From Clostridia bacterium (GTDB taxonomy: Bacteria > Bacillota > Clostridia > Oscillospirales > Acutalibacteraceae): DNA of 50,936 bases. This document shows positions 14,199 through 23,472 of the stretch, piece by piece. The notes under the pieces are model-generated. The model was not told the origin of the DNA, ran no database searches, and saw only the letters and a program-made list of their open reading frames with translations. The position numbers and the translations under genes were made by a program. The stretch spans positions 1-50,936 of the forward strand of contig JAFUQS010000020.1 in assembly GCA_017472225.1 (NCBI GenBank). Reading direction: 5' to 3'. Every line of letters begins with the position of its first letter. Position 1 is the first letter of the stretch.

Positions 14199-16295
14199 AT
14201 GTTAAATTTAATCAGAAGAAACACACCGTATATTGCAGACGCTTTCACACTTGCCTTAACAAAAAAAATAAACGGCAAGAGCTATTATGAAGTAAGTGAG
14301 CAAAACGGAAAAATACATATTGAGGGCGACTGTAAAATCAGCCTTGCAATGGGATACTATGCTTATCTTAAAAAATACTGCAGGGTGAATTTTGCCCATT
14401 GCGGCAACAAAGACTTCACTGTCAGGTCTGCTCCCCTTCCTGATGAAAAAATGTCAAAAATCATTGACCAGGATAAAAGAGCTTATTTCAACTATTGTAC
14501 CTTCGGCTATTCCATGCGCTCATGGCAATGGGAAGAATGGGAAAAGGAAATTGATTTCATGGCAATGAACGGCATAAATATGCCACTCACCGTTGTTGGC
14601 TATGAGGCTGTTATGTTCTATACGCTTTGTGACTTCGGCTTTTCCGAAAAAGAAGCACTTGCCTTCATCGCAGGTCCCTCTTATTACCCCTGGCAGATGA
14701 TGACTAACCTTGACACCTTCATGCATATCCCCGACAAGAAATTTATTGACAAACGCCTTGAGCTTGGGAAAAAAATTCTTCAAAGGGAGCTTGAGCTCGG
14801 CATGACACCCATTCAGCAGGGCTTTGCAGGTCACATTCCCGAAAAGCTGAAGGAAAAATTTTCACTTTCCTCAGAATTGCAATATCTTCCCACATGGTGC
14901 GGTTTCCCCGGTACCTGTCAGCTTGACCCGTTGGATAAAAACTTCACCTTGTTCGGAACTGCACTTTTAGAAAAACAAAAAGAGCTTTTTGGCTCGTATC
15001 ACTATTATGCCTGTGACCCCTTCCACGAAAATGAGCCACCGGTTGAGGGCGACAAGTATCTTTCCGATGTCGGCAGAACAATTTCAAAAATGTACACCGA
15101 CTTTGATCCCGACTCGGTATGGGTTATGCAGGGTTGGAGCCTTCGTGAGCAGATTGTGAAGGCCGTTGAAAAGGACAAGCTTCTTATTCTTGACCTTGAC
15201 GGCAGTAAAAATCCGAAAATGAACGGCTTCTGGGGTTACAGCTTTATCTGCGGAACACTTCACAACTTTGGCGACAGGAACTCACTGCACGGCTCTGTGA
15301 AGCTTCTTGCCGAAAATCAGTACAGCATTGCCAAAAAGAAGTATCCCAACTGTGAGGGTACGGGACTTTTTATGGAGGGCTTTTTTCAGAACCCCCTTTA
15401 TTACGACCTTGCCTTTACTGTTATAACTGAAAAGGAAGCAATTGACCTTGAGCTTTGGCTTTCGGATTATGCCGAAAGACGCTACGGAAGCGATGAGAAG
15501 TGCCTGAAAAATGCAGTAAAGCTTCTCAGGGACAGTTGTTACCGTGAGGAGTGTACCGGACGAGAAACAAGCTCAATCATTTGTGCAAGACCCTCTACGA
15601 CTCATTATCACACCGCACCCAACGACCATGTTGAGCTGAGATATGACAATGAAAAGCTTCTTGAGGCAGTGAAAGAGCTTCTTAAATCCGAAAAAGCAGA
15701 TAAAGACGGTTATTATTTTGACCTTTGCGATATTTTAAGGCAATACATGAGCAACAGCGCAAAGGAAGTCTATTTTGAAATAACGGACAGCTTCAAAAAG
15801 AAGGATGAGACCTCGTTCAAGGAAAAAACAGGCAGGTTCCTTGAAATTCTTGAACAGGCAGACCGACTTTTATCCACAAGACCCGAGCTTACCTTTGACA
15901 GCCATATTGATGAGGCAATCAGAAACGCCTGTTGCGAAGAACACAAGGATATTTTCAGAAAAAATGAGATCACTCTCATGACAATCTGGGGACCCTTTGA
16001 AAACAATGAGCTTTTCGACTATGCATGGAAGGAATGGGCAGGACTTATAAAGCATTACTATATGCCCCGATGGGAAATGTTCTTCAATGAGCTGTGGGAA
16101 AGCTTTGATACCGACGGCTGCCACATTTCCGACACACCCTTCAATCACAACGAAAGAAACGACTATGAAACAACAGCTTTCCAGAAAAAGCTGAGAGATT
16201 TTGAGTTTGCTTTTATCGAAAGCTACAAAGGCAGTGAAAAAAGCGAAGAAAAAACAATCGATGTTGTGAGAGATATTTGTCACAGCATACACTGA
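14199..16295 (+). CDS. Alpha-N-acetylglucosaminidase, GH89 family
   Basis: 698 residues from ATG 14199, placed 5 bases after GGAGGAAA; the earlier ATG at 14184 contains the ribosome site. No signal peptide, so cytoplasmic. It removes terminal alpha-linked GlcNAc. Typical blocks: RAYFNYCTFGYSMRSWQWEE, MNGINMPLTVVGYEAV, HENEPP with the probable catalytic Glu near residue 277 (equivalent to E316 of human NAGLU), VWVMQGWSL, and GLFMEGFFQNP with the second Glu region. Length is close to the 700-740 of the family. It is a single-gene unit between its promoter and a strong terminator, with no transporter beside it. Confidence 0.93.
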   Translation: MLNLIRRNTPYIADAFTLALTKKINGKSYYEVSEQNGKIHIEGDCKISLAMGYYAYLKKYCRVNFAHCGNKDFTVRSAPLPDEKMSKIIDQDKRAYFNYCTFGYSMRSWQWEEWEKEIDFMAMNGINMPLTVVGYEAVMFYTLCDFGFSEKEALAFIAGPSYYPWQMMTNLDTFMHIPDKKFIDKRLELGKKILQRELELGMTPIQQGFAGHIPEKLKEKFSLSSELQYLPTWCGFPGTCQLDPLDKNFTLFGTALLEKQKELFGSYHYYACDPFHENEPPVEGDKYLSDVGRTISKMYTDFDPDSVWVMQGWSLREQIVKAVEKDKLLILDLDGSKNPKMNGFWGYSFICGTLHNFGDRNSLHGSVKLLAENQYSIAKKKYPNCEGTGLFMEGFFQNPLYYDLAFTVITEKEAIDLELWLSDYAERRYGSDEKCLKNAVKLLRDSCYREECTGRETSSIICARPSTTHYHTAPNDHVELRYDNEKLLEAVKELLKSEKADKDGYYFDLCDILRQYMSNSAKEVYFEITDSFKKKDETSFKEKTGRFLEILEQADRLLSTRPELTFDSHIDEAIRNACCEEHKDIFRKNEITLMTIWGPFENNELFDYAWKEWAGLIKHYYMPRWEMFFNELWESFDTDGCHISDTPFNHNERNDYETTAFQKKLRDFEFAFIESYKGSEKSEEKTIDVVRDICHSIH

Positions 16296-16302
16296 CAAAA
16301 AA

Positions 16303-16345
16303 ACATCACTCTTTCCGTGTTTTTGCAAGAGTGATGTTTTCTTTT
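16303..16345 (+). terminator. GH89 gene terminator
   Basis: ACATCACTCTT (16303-16313) pairs with AAGAGTGATGT (16327-16337), followed by TTTCTTTT. Confidence 0.88.
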
Positions 16346-16401
16346 GTAATATTTTTTTGCACTCTGAAGCATGGAGTCTCTAACTTTTTTTAATAATTTA
16401 A

Positions 16402-16430
16402 TTGTAATATATAAAAAAATATTATATAAT
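16402..16430 (+). promoter_or_regulatory. Promoter of the GH3-type/acyltransferase operon
   Basis: TTGTAA (16402-16407), 17 bases, TATAAT (16425-16430) in a very AT-rich stretch. Confidence 0.7.
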
Positions 16431-16487
16431 TGCATTGCTGTATATTGACAGCCGATATCAGAGAATCAAAAGGGAGACGATGAAAAA

Positions 16488-18185
16488 ATGTCAAAGCTTC
16501 TAAGACCTCTGTTCACTGCCTATGGCGGTTTTGTGGGTATTTGTGAACACATCAAGCTTTATATTTATTCAAAAAACGCAGTGAAAAAACAAGCTAAGGT
16601 TCTCCGTAATCTTATGCGTGACAACAAAACCACGGTTTATGGCAGAAAAAACAATTTTGATAAGGTACACAGCGTTGAGGATTATCAGAATACTGTTCCC
16701 CTTTCCGGCTACCTTGACTATGAAGATTATATCATGCGCATGGCTGACGGTGAAAAGGGACTTATCACAAACAGACTTATCCGTCGCTTTACGGAATCCT
16801 CCGGCAGTACGGGAAGAAGTAAGCTTGTTCCCCTTTCCGGCTTTTCGGAGTGGACGATTATGTGCTTCAGCTTCAGTGCCCCGATCGGCTGTGCCGTGAA
16901 ATACTTCTGGAAGGAAAAGCACAGACCTCTCCCTCCTCAAAGGGGACTTCTTACGGCTGAAATAAACTACCGTAAGCTTCCCGGAGGTGCAACGGTAAGC
17001 TGCCTTTCATCAATTCCGCTTCTTAACATGAAGCCTATTGTAAAATTCTATACTTCCTCACCCAAGCAGGTTATGTTCCCTGAGCCTGATGTTGACATGG
17101 ATATGCATTATGTAAAGCTCCGCTTTGCCTTGCAGGACAGTGACATCAGCTACCTTGGTACGATTTTCATCACTACATTGGAATCAATGCTTTTTTATCT
17201 TGAGGAAAATTGGCAGATGCTTTGTGATGACATTGAAAAGGGTACCCTCAGTGAAAAAGTCAGAATCCCTGACCATATAAGACAAAGTCTGCAGAAAAAT
17301 CTCAAGCCCAAGCCGAAAAGAGCAGCTTTTCTTCGCAAGGAATTTGAAAAAGGCTTTGACGAATCCCCGATTGTGCCGAGAATATGGCCAAAATGCGGTT
17401 GGATGTACGGAATGGGAACGGGTGCGCTTTCACATTATCAGCAAAGACTCCGCCGTTACATCGGTGAGGATATGCCCATTCACTATGTCGGCTATGCCGC
17501 AACGGAAGCACTGATGGCTGTTCCCATTGAGGTTAATTCCTATGAATATGTTATGCTGCCGCAGAACGGCTTTTATGAATTTCTGCCCCTTGATGCACCC
17601 GAAGGCACAAGACCTCTGACAATCAGTGAGCTTGAGGTGGGCAAGGAATATGAGCTTATTCTCACAAACATGAGTGGCTTTTACCGTTACCGTATTGAAG
17701 ATGTTGTTAAGGTAACAGGCTATTATCATCAGAGCCCGAAAATCACCTTCTGCTACCGTCTCAACCAGATTGCAAACATCAGCGGTGAAAAGATAAACCA
17801 GCTTGCATTTGATGAAATTGTCGGCAATTTCTCTGATAAAATGAATGAAATGTTTGTCGGCTACAGTATCTATCCCGACCGCAGCACCTCCCCCGGACAT
17901 TATGTACTTCTTGTTGAAGGCACAAGGGAGCATACTGCCGACGAGGAGAAGGTGTATGCCGAGGAATTCGAAAAATGCCTTTGTGCAGGCAATGTTTCTG
18001 TAGGTCCTCTTATCAAAAGCGGTGCCCTTGGCCATTGCAGGGTGAAATTTCTTCGCCACGGTACTTATGATGATTACCGTGAAATGCTGAGAATGAACGG
18101 CGCAAATCTCAACCAGATTAAGCCTATCAAGGTTATCAATTCCGAAGAAAGAAAAGACTTCTTCTTTGGTCATACTCAGTTCTGA
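16488..18185 (+). CDS. GH3-type (auxin-responsive family) acyl-adenylate conjugating enzyme
   Basis: 565 residues. This is the plant GH3/JAR1 family of adenylating enzymes, not glycoside hydrolase family 3. Seen: VYGRKNNF near the N-terminus, the ATP loop FTESSGSTGRSKLVPLS (about 104-120), the acyl pocket YAATEALMAVP, and the hinge SGFYRYRIEDVVKVTGY with NISGEKIN in the C-terminal lid. Plant members activate a carboxylic acid with ATP and join it to an amino acid; bacterial members are poorly studied. It is followed 10 bases later by a condensation-domain-like gene, suggesting a two-step amide or ester pathway. Substrate unknown. Confidence 0.88.
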   Translation: MSKLLRPLFTAYGGFVGICEHIKLYIYSKNAVKKQAKVLRNLMRDNKTTVYGRKNNFDKVHSVEDYQNTVPLSGYLDYEDYIMRMADGEKGLITNRLIRRFTESSGSTGRSKLVPLSGFSEWTIMCFSFSAPIGCAVKYFWKEKHRPLPPQRGLLTAEINYRKLPGGATVSCLSSIPLLNMKPIVKFYTSSPKQVMFPEPDVDMDMHYVKLRFALQDSDISYLGTIFITTLESMLFYLEENWQMLCDDIEKGTLSEKVRIPDHIRQSLQKNLKPKPKRAAFLRKEFEKGFDESPIVPRIWPKCGWMYGMGTGALSHYQQRLRRYIGEDMPIHYVGYAATEALMAVPIEVNSYEYVMLPQNGFYEFLPLDAPEGTRPLTISELEVGKEYELILTNMSGFYRYRIEDVVKVTGYYHQSPKITFCYRLNQIANISGEKINQLAFDEIVGNFSDKMNEMFVGYSIYPDRSTSPGHYVLLVEGTREHTADEEKVYAEEFEKCLCAGNVSVGPLIKSGALGHCRVKFLRHGTYDDYREMLRMNGANLNQIKPIKVINSEERKDFFFGHTQF

Positions 18186-18195
18186 GGTGACAAGC

Positions 18196-19479
18196 ATGAA
18201 AAAAACAGTAAAAAAACTCCCCATGGAGCTTTATGACAAGGTAAATTATATGTGTCGCTGTTATATGGACAGAATTGCCCGTTTCAGACTCGATTATGAC
18301 CTTGTTCCCGATGTTGAAGCACTGAAAAAAGCCATCGTATATCTTTATGATGCTGCACCGATTTTCCATTCAAGAGTAATCGAAAATCCTGTCAGACCAT
18401 ATTGGAGTGTGTGCGATTACACGGTCGATGATTCATTGACTGTTGAAAACACTGCTGATATGAACAAAAGTGCCGATGAATTTCTGACAAAGGGTATTGA
18501 GCTTGACGATAACACACAGATGAAAATCGGTCTTTTCATTGAAGGAGAAAAATGCGCCCTTTGCTTCAGATGGAACCATATGATAATGGACGGCGGAGGC
18601 TTCAAGCAGTTTGCCGAAGACCTTTTCAGGGCATATAATCTGATAACCTCAGGCGTGACTCCCTCTGATTTCCGCATCGGCTCAAGGCATTACAAGGAGG
18701 TTTACAGAGATTTATCGGAAGCCACACGAAAAAAAGCAATGACAAAGCTTTCAAACAAAACCTCCGGTGAAAAAAAGCACCTTCCCTTTACAGCGGAAAA
18801 TCAGGCTGACAAAAACATTATTGTTGTGAAAAATATCGATGAAAGAATTTTTTCAGCAGCCATGAAAAATGCAAAAAAATCAGGTGCCACGGTAAATGAC
18901 CTTATAGCAGCCGCATACATTGAAGCAGCATACAAACTGATTGGCTGCGAAAAAGAAAGCATGACACTTTCATCGGCGGTGGATCTGAGAAGATACATAA
19001 AAAATCCCGACAGGCTCGGCTACACAAATCACACAACCTTTATGCCATGCACCCTTGAAAAGAAGGGAAAAACCGTGCTTGACACCCTCAAGGCGGTTGC
19101 ACAAAGCACAAAAAAATCAAAGGAAGATGAATTCCTCGGTCTTTACGGCTTACCTCTTCTGAATTATGCATTCACGGCAATGATTCACATTCAGGCTGAG
19201 TTCATGGTCAGGCTGTTTTATAATAATGCTAACCTTGCCGTAAGCAATGTCGGTGCAGTTGACACAAAGGCTTATTCCCTCGGCAGCCACGCTCCCACAT
19301 ATGCCATGGTTGCAGGCGGAGCCAAAAGAAAACCATGCGCCGCAGTCACGGCACTTACAATCGGCGGCAGACTTGTTGTGTCCATGTCAATCAAAGGCAA
19401 TGACGAAGACAGAAAAATGGTTGAAAAATTCTTTTCACTTATGGAAGAAAGCATTAACGAAATTGCAAAAATAGAATAA
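18196..19479 (+). CDS. Condensation-domain-like acyltransferase
   Basis: 427 residues from ATG 18196 with GAGGTGA just before. It has the chloramphenicol-acetyltransferase/condensation fold pattern: RFRLDYDLV...DVEALKKAI at the start, the catalytic HxxxDG motif as H128-MIM-D132-G133, and a late segment AVSNVGAVD resembling the DFGWG-type structural loop of this superfamily. Such proteins move an acyl group from CoA or a carrier to an amine or alcohol. No carrier domain is attached and none is encoded nearby. The tight coupling to the GH3-type enzyme suggests a joint product. Confidence 0.8.
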   Translation: MKKTVKKLPMELYDKVNYMCRCYMDRIARFRLDYDLVPDVEALKKAIVYLYDAAPIFHSRVIENPVRPYWSVCDYTVDDSLTVENTADMNKSADEFLTKGIELDDNTQMKIGLFIEGEKCALCFRWNHMIMDGGGFKQFAEDLFRAYNLITSGVTPSDFRIGSRHYKEVYRDLSEATRKKAMTKLSNKTSGEKKHLPFTAENQADKNIIVVKNIDERIFSAAMKNAKKSGATVNDLIAAAYIEAAYKLIGCEKESMTLSSAVDLRRYIKNPDRLGYTNHTTFMPCTLEKKGKTVLDTLKAVAQSTKKSKEDEFLGLYGLPLLNYAFTAMIHIQAEFMVRLFYNNANLAVSNVGAVDTKAYSLGSHAPTYAMVAGGAKRKPCAAVTALTIGGRLVVSMSIKGNDEDRKMVEKFFSLMEESINEIAKIE

Positions 19480-19495
19480 ATCAACAGCATAAAAA

Positions 19496-19525
19496 AGCGC
19501 AGACGAGGAAAAAACTGTCTGCGCT
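19496..19525. terminator. Terminator between convergent units
   Basis: AGCGCAGAC ... GTCTGCGCT. The T-run (TTTTTT) follows on the minus strand, so it mainly ends the GH43 transcript, though it lies 17 bases past the acyltransferase stop as well. Confidence 0.75.
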
Positions 19526-19547
19526 CAATTTGTTCATTCTGCATTTT

Positions 19548-20519
19548 TTATTTTAATATGGGTACACCCTTTTCATCGAAGCGCACCTTTTTTATTCGTG
19601 CATGACGACATGGGTCATAGAGAGATTCACTGCAATATGTTCCGCATTCGCCTTTCAGGTGGCTTTCAGGCCTTGCATGATACACAAGAAGAAGATTACC
19701 GTCTTCATCCGTGACAAAGCTGTTATGCCCCGGACCGGCTTCACCTGTCAGGTCACTTGTCTGCAGCACCGGTTCGGGAAGCTTTTTCCAGCTTTCAGCT
19801 TTCATCAGGTCAGCATTTGTGTCGGCTGAAAGTCTGCCCATGCAATATTCTGCACCTGTTCCCGAAGCGGAAAAGAACACATATACCTTGTCCTTTGTTT
19901 TCAGCACACTTGCACCTTCATTGACTCTGTGATTTACCTTTTCCCAATCATATTCAGGTCTGGTGAGAAGAACAGGCTTACTGATAAGCTTCCAAGGCTC
20001 CTCCGGATTGATTTCTGCCATGAACAGTGACGAGTCGCCGATAATTTCAGCCCAGATAAGATAATGCTTACCAATATGCTCAAAATAGGTCATATCCAGA
20101 GAGAAGCTGTTGAAGGATACATTATCCCCTTCACTTGACTGCACCTTTCCTTTTTCGGTCCACGGGTCATTATATGGGTCTGCTCCAAGGCACCCAAGAA
20201 CATAAGGACGGATATTCCATATTCCGTCACTGTCACCTGCGGCAAAAAAGATATACCATTTATTCCCGATAAAGTGAATTTCCGGTGCCCAGATATGCCT
20301 TGCCATAATACCTGTTTTGTGTGCAAGCCACACCGTTTTTTCCTCAGCCGAGGAAAGTCCTGCAACTGTCTCACTGCGGCGGAGAATTATACGGTCATAG
20401 CCATGCTCGGCATCACCCACAGCGGGATATGATGCCGTAAAGTAGTAATATCCGTCAGCACCTCTTGTGATGTAAGGGTCTGCACGCTCAACAATGAATG
20501 GATTGGGGTAATTTTTCAT
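19548..20519 (-). CDS. Glycoside hydrolase family 43 protein
   Basis: 323 residues after AGGAG. Five-bladed beta-propeller family. Seen: catalytic base in ERADPYITRGADGYYYFTAS (Asp 14), RHIWAPEIHFIGNKWYIFF around residue 95, where the family's pKa-modulating Asp is replaced by the Pro-Glu-Ile-His form common in several subfamilies, and the general acid in VNEGASVL (about 205). No signal peptide, so it probably acts on imported oligosaccharides. GH43 enzymes are mostly alpha-L-arabinofuranosidases or beta-xylosidases; the substrate cannot be set here. Confidence 0.87.
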   Translation of the reverse strand: MKNYPNPFIVERADPYITRGADGYYYFTASYPAVGDAEHGYDRIILRRSETVAGLSSAEEKTVWLAHKTGIMARHIWAPEIHFIGNKWYIFFAAGDSDGIWNIRPYVLGCLGADPYNDPWTEKGKVQSSEGDNVSFNSFSLDMTYFEHIGKHYLIWAEIIGDSSLFMAEINPEEPWKLISKPVLLTRPEYDWEKVNHRVNEGASVLKTKDKVYVFFSASGTGAEYCMGRLSADTNADLMKAESWKKLPEPVLQTSDLTGEAGPGHNSFVTDEDGNLLLVYHARPESHLKGECGTYCSESLYDPCRHARIKKVRFDEKGVPILK

Positions 20520-20577
20520 ATTTTTCTCCTGATGTTTTGTTTTCTTAAAGTATATTATAAAAAAAACGATAAATCAA

Positions 20578-20622
20578 TAAAAAGCACCTGTGAAATTCAT
20601 AATTTCACAGGTGCTTTTTATT
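20578..20622 (-). terminator. leu operon terminator
   Basis: A 17-bp stem AAAGCACCTGTGAAATT/ AATTTCACAGGTGCTTT with T-runs on both strands; it ends the ilvA-leuACDB transcript. Confidence 0.85.
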
Positions 20623-20649
20623 ATATGAGGAACAAAAAAATGAAAAAAA

Positions 20650-21720
20650 TCAGATTCTTTCAGCCACAAGGTCGCCCATTTCATTGCAGAGAACCTTTTT
20701 GCAGCCCTCCTGCATAATGTCGCCTGTGCGGTAGCTTTCATCAAGAACCTCATTGACAGCCCTTTCAATTGCATCTGCTTCAGCCGCCATATCAAAGGAG
20801 TATCTGAGCATCATTGCGGCAGAAAGGATTGTGCCCAAGGGGTTTGCGATGTTCATTCCCGCAATATCCGGTGCAGAGCCGTGGATAGGCTCATACATAC
20901 CGAGTGTGCCGCTTGAAAGTGAAGCTGACGGCATCATACCGATTGAGCCTGTGAGCATTGATGCTTCATCGGAAAGAATATCACCGAACATATTTTCCGT
21001 CACAAGAACATCAAACTGTGTGGGATTTTTGATAAGCTGCATTGCGGTGTTGTCAACAAGAATGTCGCTGTATTCAACCTCGGGATACTCACCGGAAAGC
21101 TTATGCATTGTCTTTCGCCAGAGCCTTGAGGTGTCAAGCACATTTGCCTTATCAACAGAAGCAAGCCTTTTGCCTCTTTTCATTGCAGTTTCAAAGGCAA
21201 CCCGACCGATACGCTCAATTTCACTTTCGCTGTAAGGCATAATATCCGTTGCAACAAGCTCACCGTTTACCTCCTCGGTCTTTCTCTGACCGAAGTATAC
21301 ACCGCCTGTAAGCTCTCTTACAATAAGAAGGTCAATGCCGTTGCCGACGATTTCCTGCTTCAGGGGTGAAGCATCTGCCAACTGAGGGAAAAGCTTTGTC
21401 GGGCGGAGATTTGCAAAAAGTCCAAGCTCCTTTCTTACGGCAAGAAGTGCCTTTTCAGGGCGGATTGCGGGCGGACAGTTATCCCATTTAGGTCCGCCTA
21501 CGGCACCAAGAAGCACACTGTCGGAATTTTTGCATTTTTCCATACCTTCATCGGTAATCGGTACACCGAATTTATCAATGGAACAGCCACCGATATCAAC
21601 ATATGTATACTCAAATTTATGCCCGTACTTTTCAGCAACCTTATCTAAAACCTTGATTGCTTCTGCAACAATCTCCGGGCCGATACCGTCGCCGGGCAAA
21701 ACAGTAATATTTTTGTTCAT
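20650..21720 (-). CDS. leuB: 3-isopropylmalate dehydrogenase
   Basis: 356 residues. It oxidises and decarboxylates 3-isopropylmalate with NAD to 2-ketoisocaproate. Seen: [14 protein letters not shown] at the N-terminus, [11 protein letters not shown], the substrate loop [26 protein letters not shown] and HGSAPDIAG near the C-terminus. The start overlaps the stop of leuD by one base. Last gene of the operon, followed by a strong terminator. Confidence 0.97.
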   Translation of the reverse strand: MNKNITVLPGDGIGPEIVAEAIKVLDKVAEKYGHKFEYTYVDIGGCSIDKFGVPITDEGMEKCKNSDSVLLGAVGGPKWDNCPPAIRPEKALLAVRKELGLFANLRPTKLFPQLADASPLKQEIVGNGIDLLIVRELTGGVYFGQRKTEEVNGELVATDIMPYSESEIERIGRVAFETAMKRGKRLASVDKANVLDTSRLWRKTMHKLSGEYPEVEYSDILVDNTAMQLIKNPTQFDVLVTENMFGDILSDEASMLTGSIGMMPSASLSSGTLGMYEPIHGSAPDIAGMNIANPLGTILSAAMMLRYSFDMAAEADAIERAVNEVLDESYRTGDIMQEGCKKVLCNEMGDLVAERI

Positions 21721-22208
21721 TATTCTCCCTCCTTGAGTGAAGCTAAAAGTCCGCCCTTTGCAATGATATTCTGAATGAAGGGCGGGAAAGGCTGAGCCTT
21801 ATAGGTTTTTCCCGTTGTGATATTTGTAATGACACCTGTGTCAAAATCAACGCTGACCTCATCATCTGCGTTAATTTCATCAGCCGCCTGTTCACATTCA
21901 AGAATGGGAAGACCGATGTTGATAGCGTTGCGGTAAAAAATACGGGCAAAGCTTTTGGCAATAACACAGCCTGTTTTACAGGTTTTGATAACAAGAGGTG
22001 CATGCTCTCTTGATGAGCCGCAGCCGAAATTCCAGCCTGCAACCATAACATCGCCGGGCTTTACGTTTTTCACAAACTCAGTATCAATATCTTCCATACA
22101 ATGAAGTGCAAGCTCCTGTGCGTCGGGAGTGTTCAGATAACGTGCAGGAATAATTACGTCTGTATCCACGTTGTCAGGATATTTGAAAACCTTACCTTGT
22201 GTGTTCAT
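21720..22208 (-). CDS. leuD: 3-isopropylmalate dehydratase, small subunit
   Basis: 162 residues. Swivelling domain of isopropylmalate isomerase: [21 protein letters not shown], and the conserved [12 protein letters not shown]. It pairs with LeuC to convert 2- to 3-isopropylmalate. Separated from leuC by 2 bases and coupled to leuB by a one-base overlap. Confidence 0.97.
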   Translation of the reverse strand: MNTQGKVFKYPDNVDTDVIIPARYLNTPDAQELALHCMEDIDTEFVKNVKPGDVMVAGWNFGCGSSREHAPLVIKTCKTGCVIAKSFARIFYRNAINIGLPILECEQAADEINADDEVSVDFDTGVITNITTGKTYKAQPFPPFIQNIIAKGGLLASLKEGE

Positions 22209-22210
22209 TG

Positions 22211-23470
22211 TTATACCTCCTTGGGATAAGTGATGTAGCCTGTGAGCGCACTTGCGGCAGCAGTTGCGGGTGAAGCAAGATATACCTCGCTGTCAACGTG
22301 TCCCATTCTGCCAACAAAGTTACGGTTTGTTGTTGCAATGCAGCGTTCCCCTGCGGCAAGAATACCCATATATCCGCCAAGACAGGGTCCGCATGTGGGG
22401 GTGGAAACAACTGCGCCTGCATCAATGAATGCAGTTACATAGCCCTTTTCAACACATTCTCTGAGAATTTCCATTGTGCCGGGGATAATGATACAACGAA
22501 TACCGTCGGCAACCTTGTTGTTTCTGAGAATGTTGTATGCTACTTCCATATCCTCCATTCTGCCGTTTGTGCAGCTGCCGATAACCACCTGATCAATCTT
22601 TATGTCTGAAAGCTCACTTGCCGGGTGTGTATTTTCGGGAAGATGGGGACAGCTTACCGTGGGTACGATTTCTGAAAGGTCAATATCAATTGTCTTTTCA
22701 TATTCGGCATCTGCGTCAGCTTCATAAATTACAGGCTCACGCTCACTTCTTCCTTTAAGGTAGCTGAGAGTTACATCATCAACGGGGAAGATACCGTTCT
22801 TTGCACCGGCTTCAATTGCCATATTGCAAATGCAGAGTCTGTCATCCATTGAAAGGTTTTTAACGCCCTCACCTGTGAATTCCATGCTTTTATATAATGC
22901 ACCGTCAACACCAATCATGCCGATAATGGTGAGGATTACGTCTTTACCGCTGCAATTTGAAGGAAGCTTACCCGAAAGGTTAAACCTGATTGCAGAAGGC
23001 ACCTTGAACCATGCTGTGCCCGTTGCCATACCTGCCGCCATATCCGTTGAACCTACGCCCGTTGAAAATGCACCAAGTGCGCCATAGGTACAGGTGTGGC
23101 TGTCTGCACCGATAATGCAGTCACCTGCCGTCACAACTCCCTGCTCGGGAAGAAGTGCATGCTCAATGCCCATTTTGCCCACATCGTAAAAATGGCTTAC
23201 ACAATGACTGCAGGCAAATTCACGGCAGGTTTTGGATTGCTCAGCCGCCTTGATATCCTTGTTGGGAACAAAGTGGTCAAGCACAATAGCTATTCTGTCT
23301 TTATTGAAAACATCTGTAAAGCCGGCTTTTTTAAACTCGTTGACGGCAACGGGAGTTGTGATGTCATTGCCGAGGACAATATCAAGCCTTGCGCTGATAA
23401 GCTGACCTGCTTCAACCTGTTCAAGTCCTGCGTGTGCTGCCAGAATTTTCTGAGTTAATGTCATACCCAT
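22211..23470 (-). CDS. leuC: 3-isopropylmalate dehydratase, large subunit
   Basis: 419 residues, the shorter (LeuC2/HACN-like) form. [4Fe-4S] ligands sit in [12 protein letters not shown] (about 297) and [13 protein letters not shown] (about 357-360). Also seen are HACNH-like SHCVSH-F and [13 protein letters not shown]. The start ATG follows GGAGG by 9 bases; the gene begins 2 bases after the leuA stop. Confidence 0.97.
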   Translation of the reverse strand: MGMTLTQKILAAHAGLEQVEAGQLISARLDIVLGNDITTPVAVNEFKKAGFTDVFNKDRIAIVLDHFVPNKDIKAAEQSKTCREFACSHCVSHFYDVGKMGIEHALLPEQGVVTAGDCIIGADSHTCTYGALGAFSTGVGSTDMAAGMATGTAWFKVPSAIRFNLSGKLPSNCSGKDVILTIIGMIGVDGALYKSMEFTGEGVKNLSMDDRLCICNMAIEAGAKNGIFPVDDVTLSYLKGRSEREPVIYEADADAEYEKTIDIDLSEIVPTVSCPHLPENTHPASELSDIKIDQVVIGSCTNGRMEDMEVAYNILRNNKVADGIRCIIIPGTMEILRECVEKGYVTAFIDAGAVVSTPTCGPCLGGYMGILAAGERCIATTNRNFVGRMGHVDSEVYLASPATAAASALTGYITYPKEV

Positions 23471-23472
23471 TA

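Noticed and set aside
17430..18224. Opposite-strand 264-codon frame over the GH3-type gene
   Set aside because: The plus-strand motifs are unambiguous; codon pattern of this frame is a shadow.
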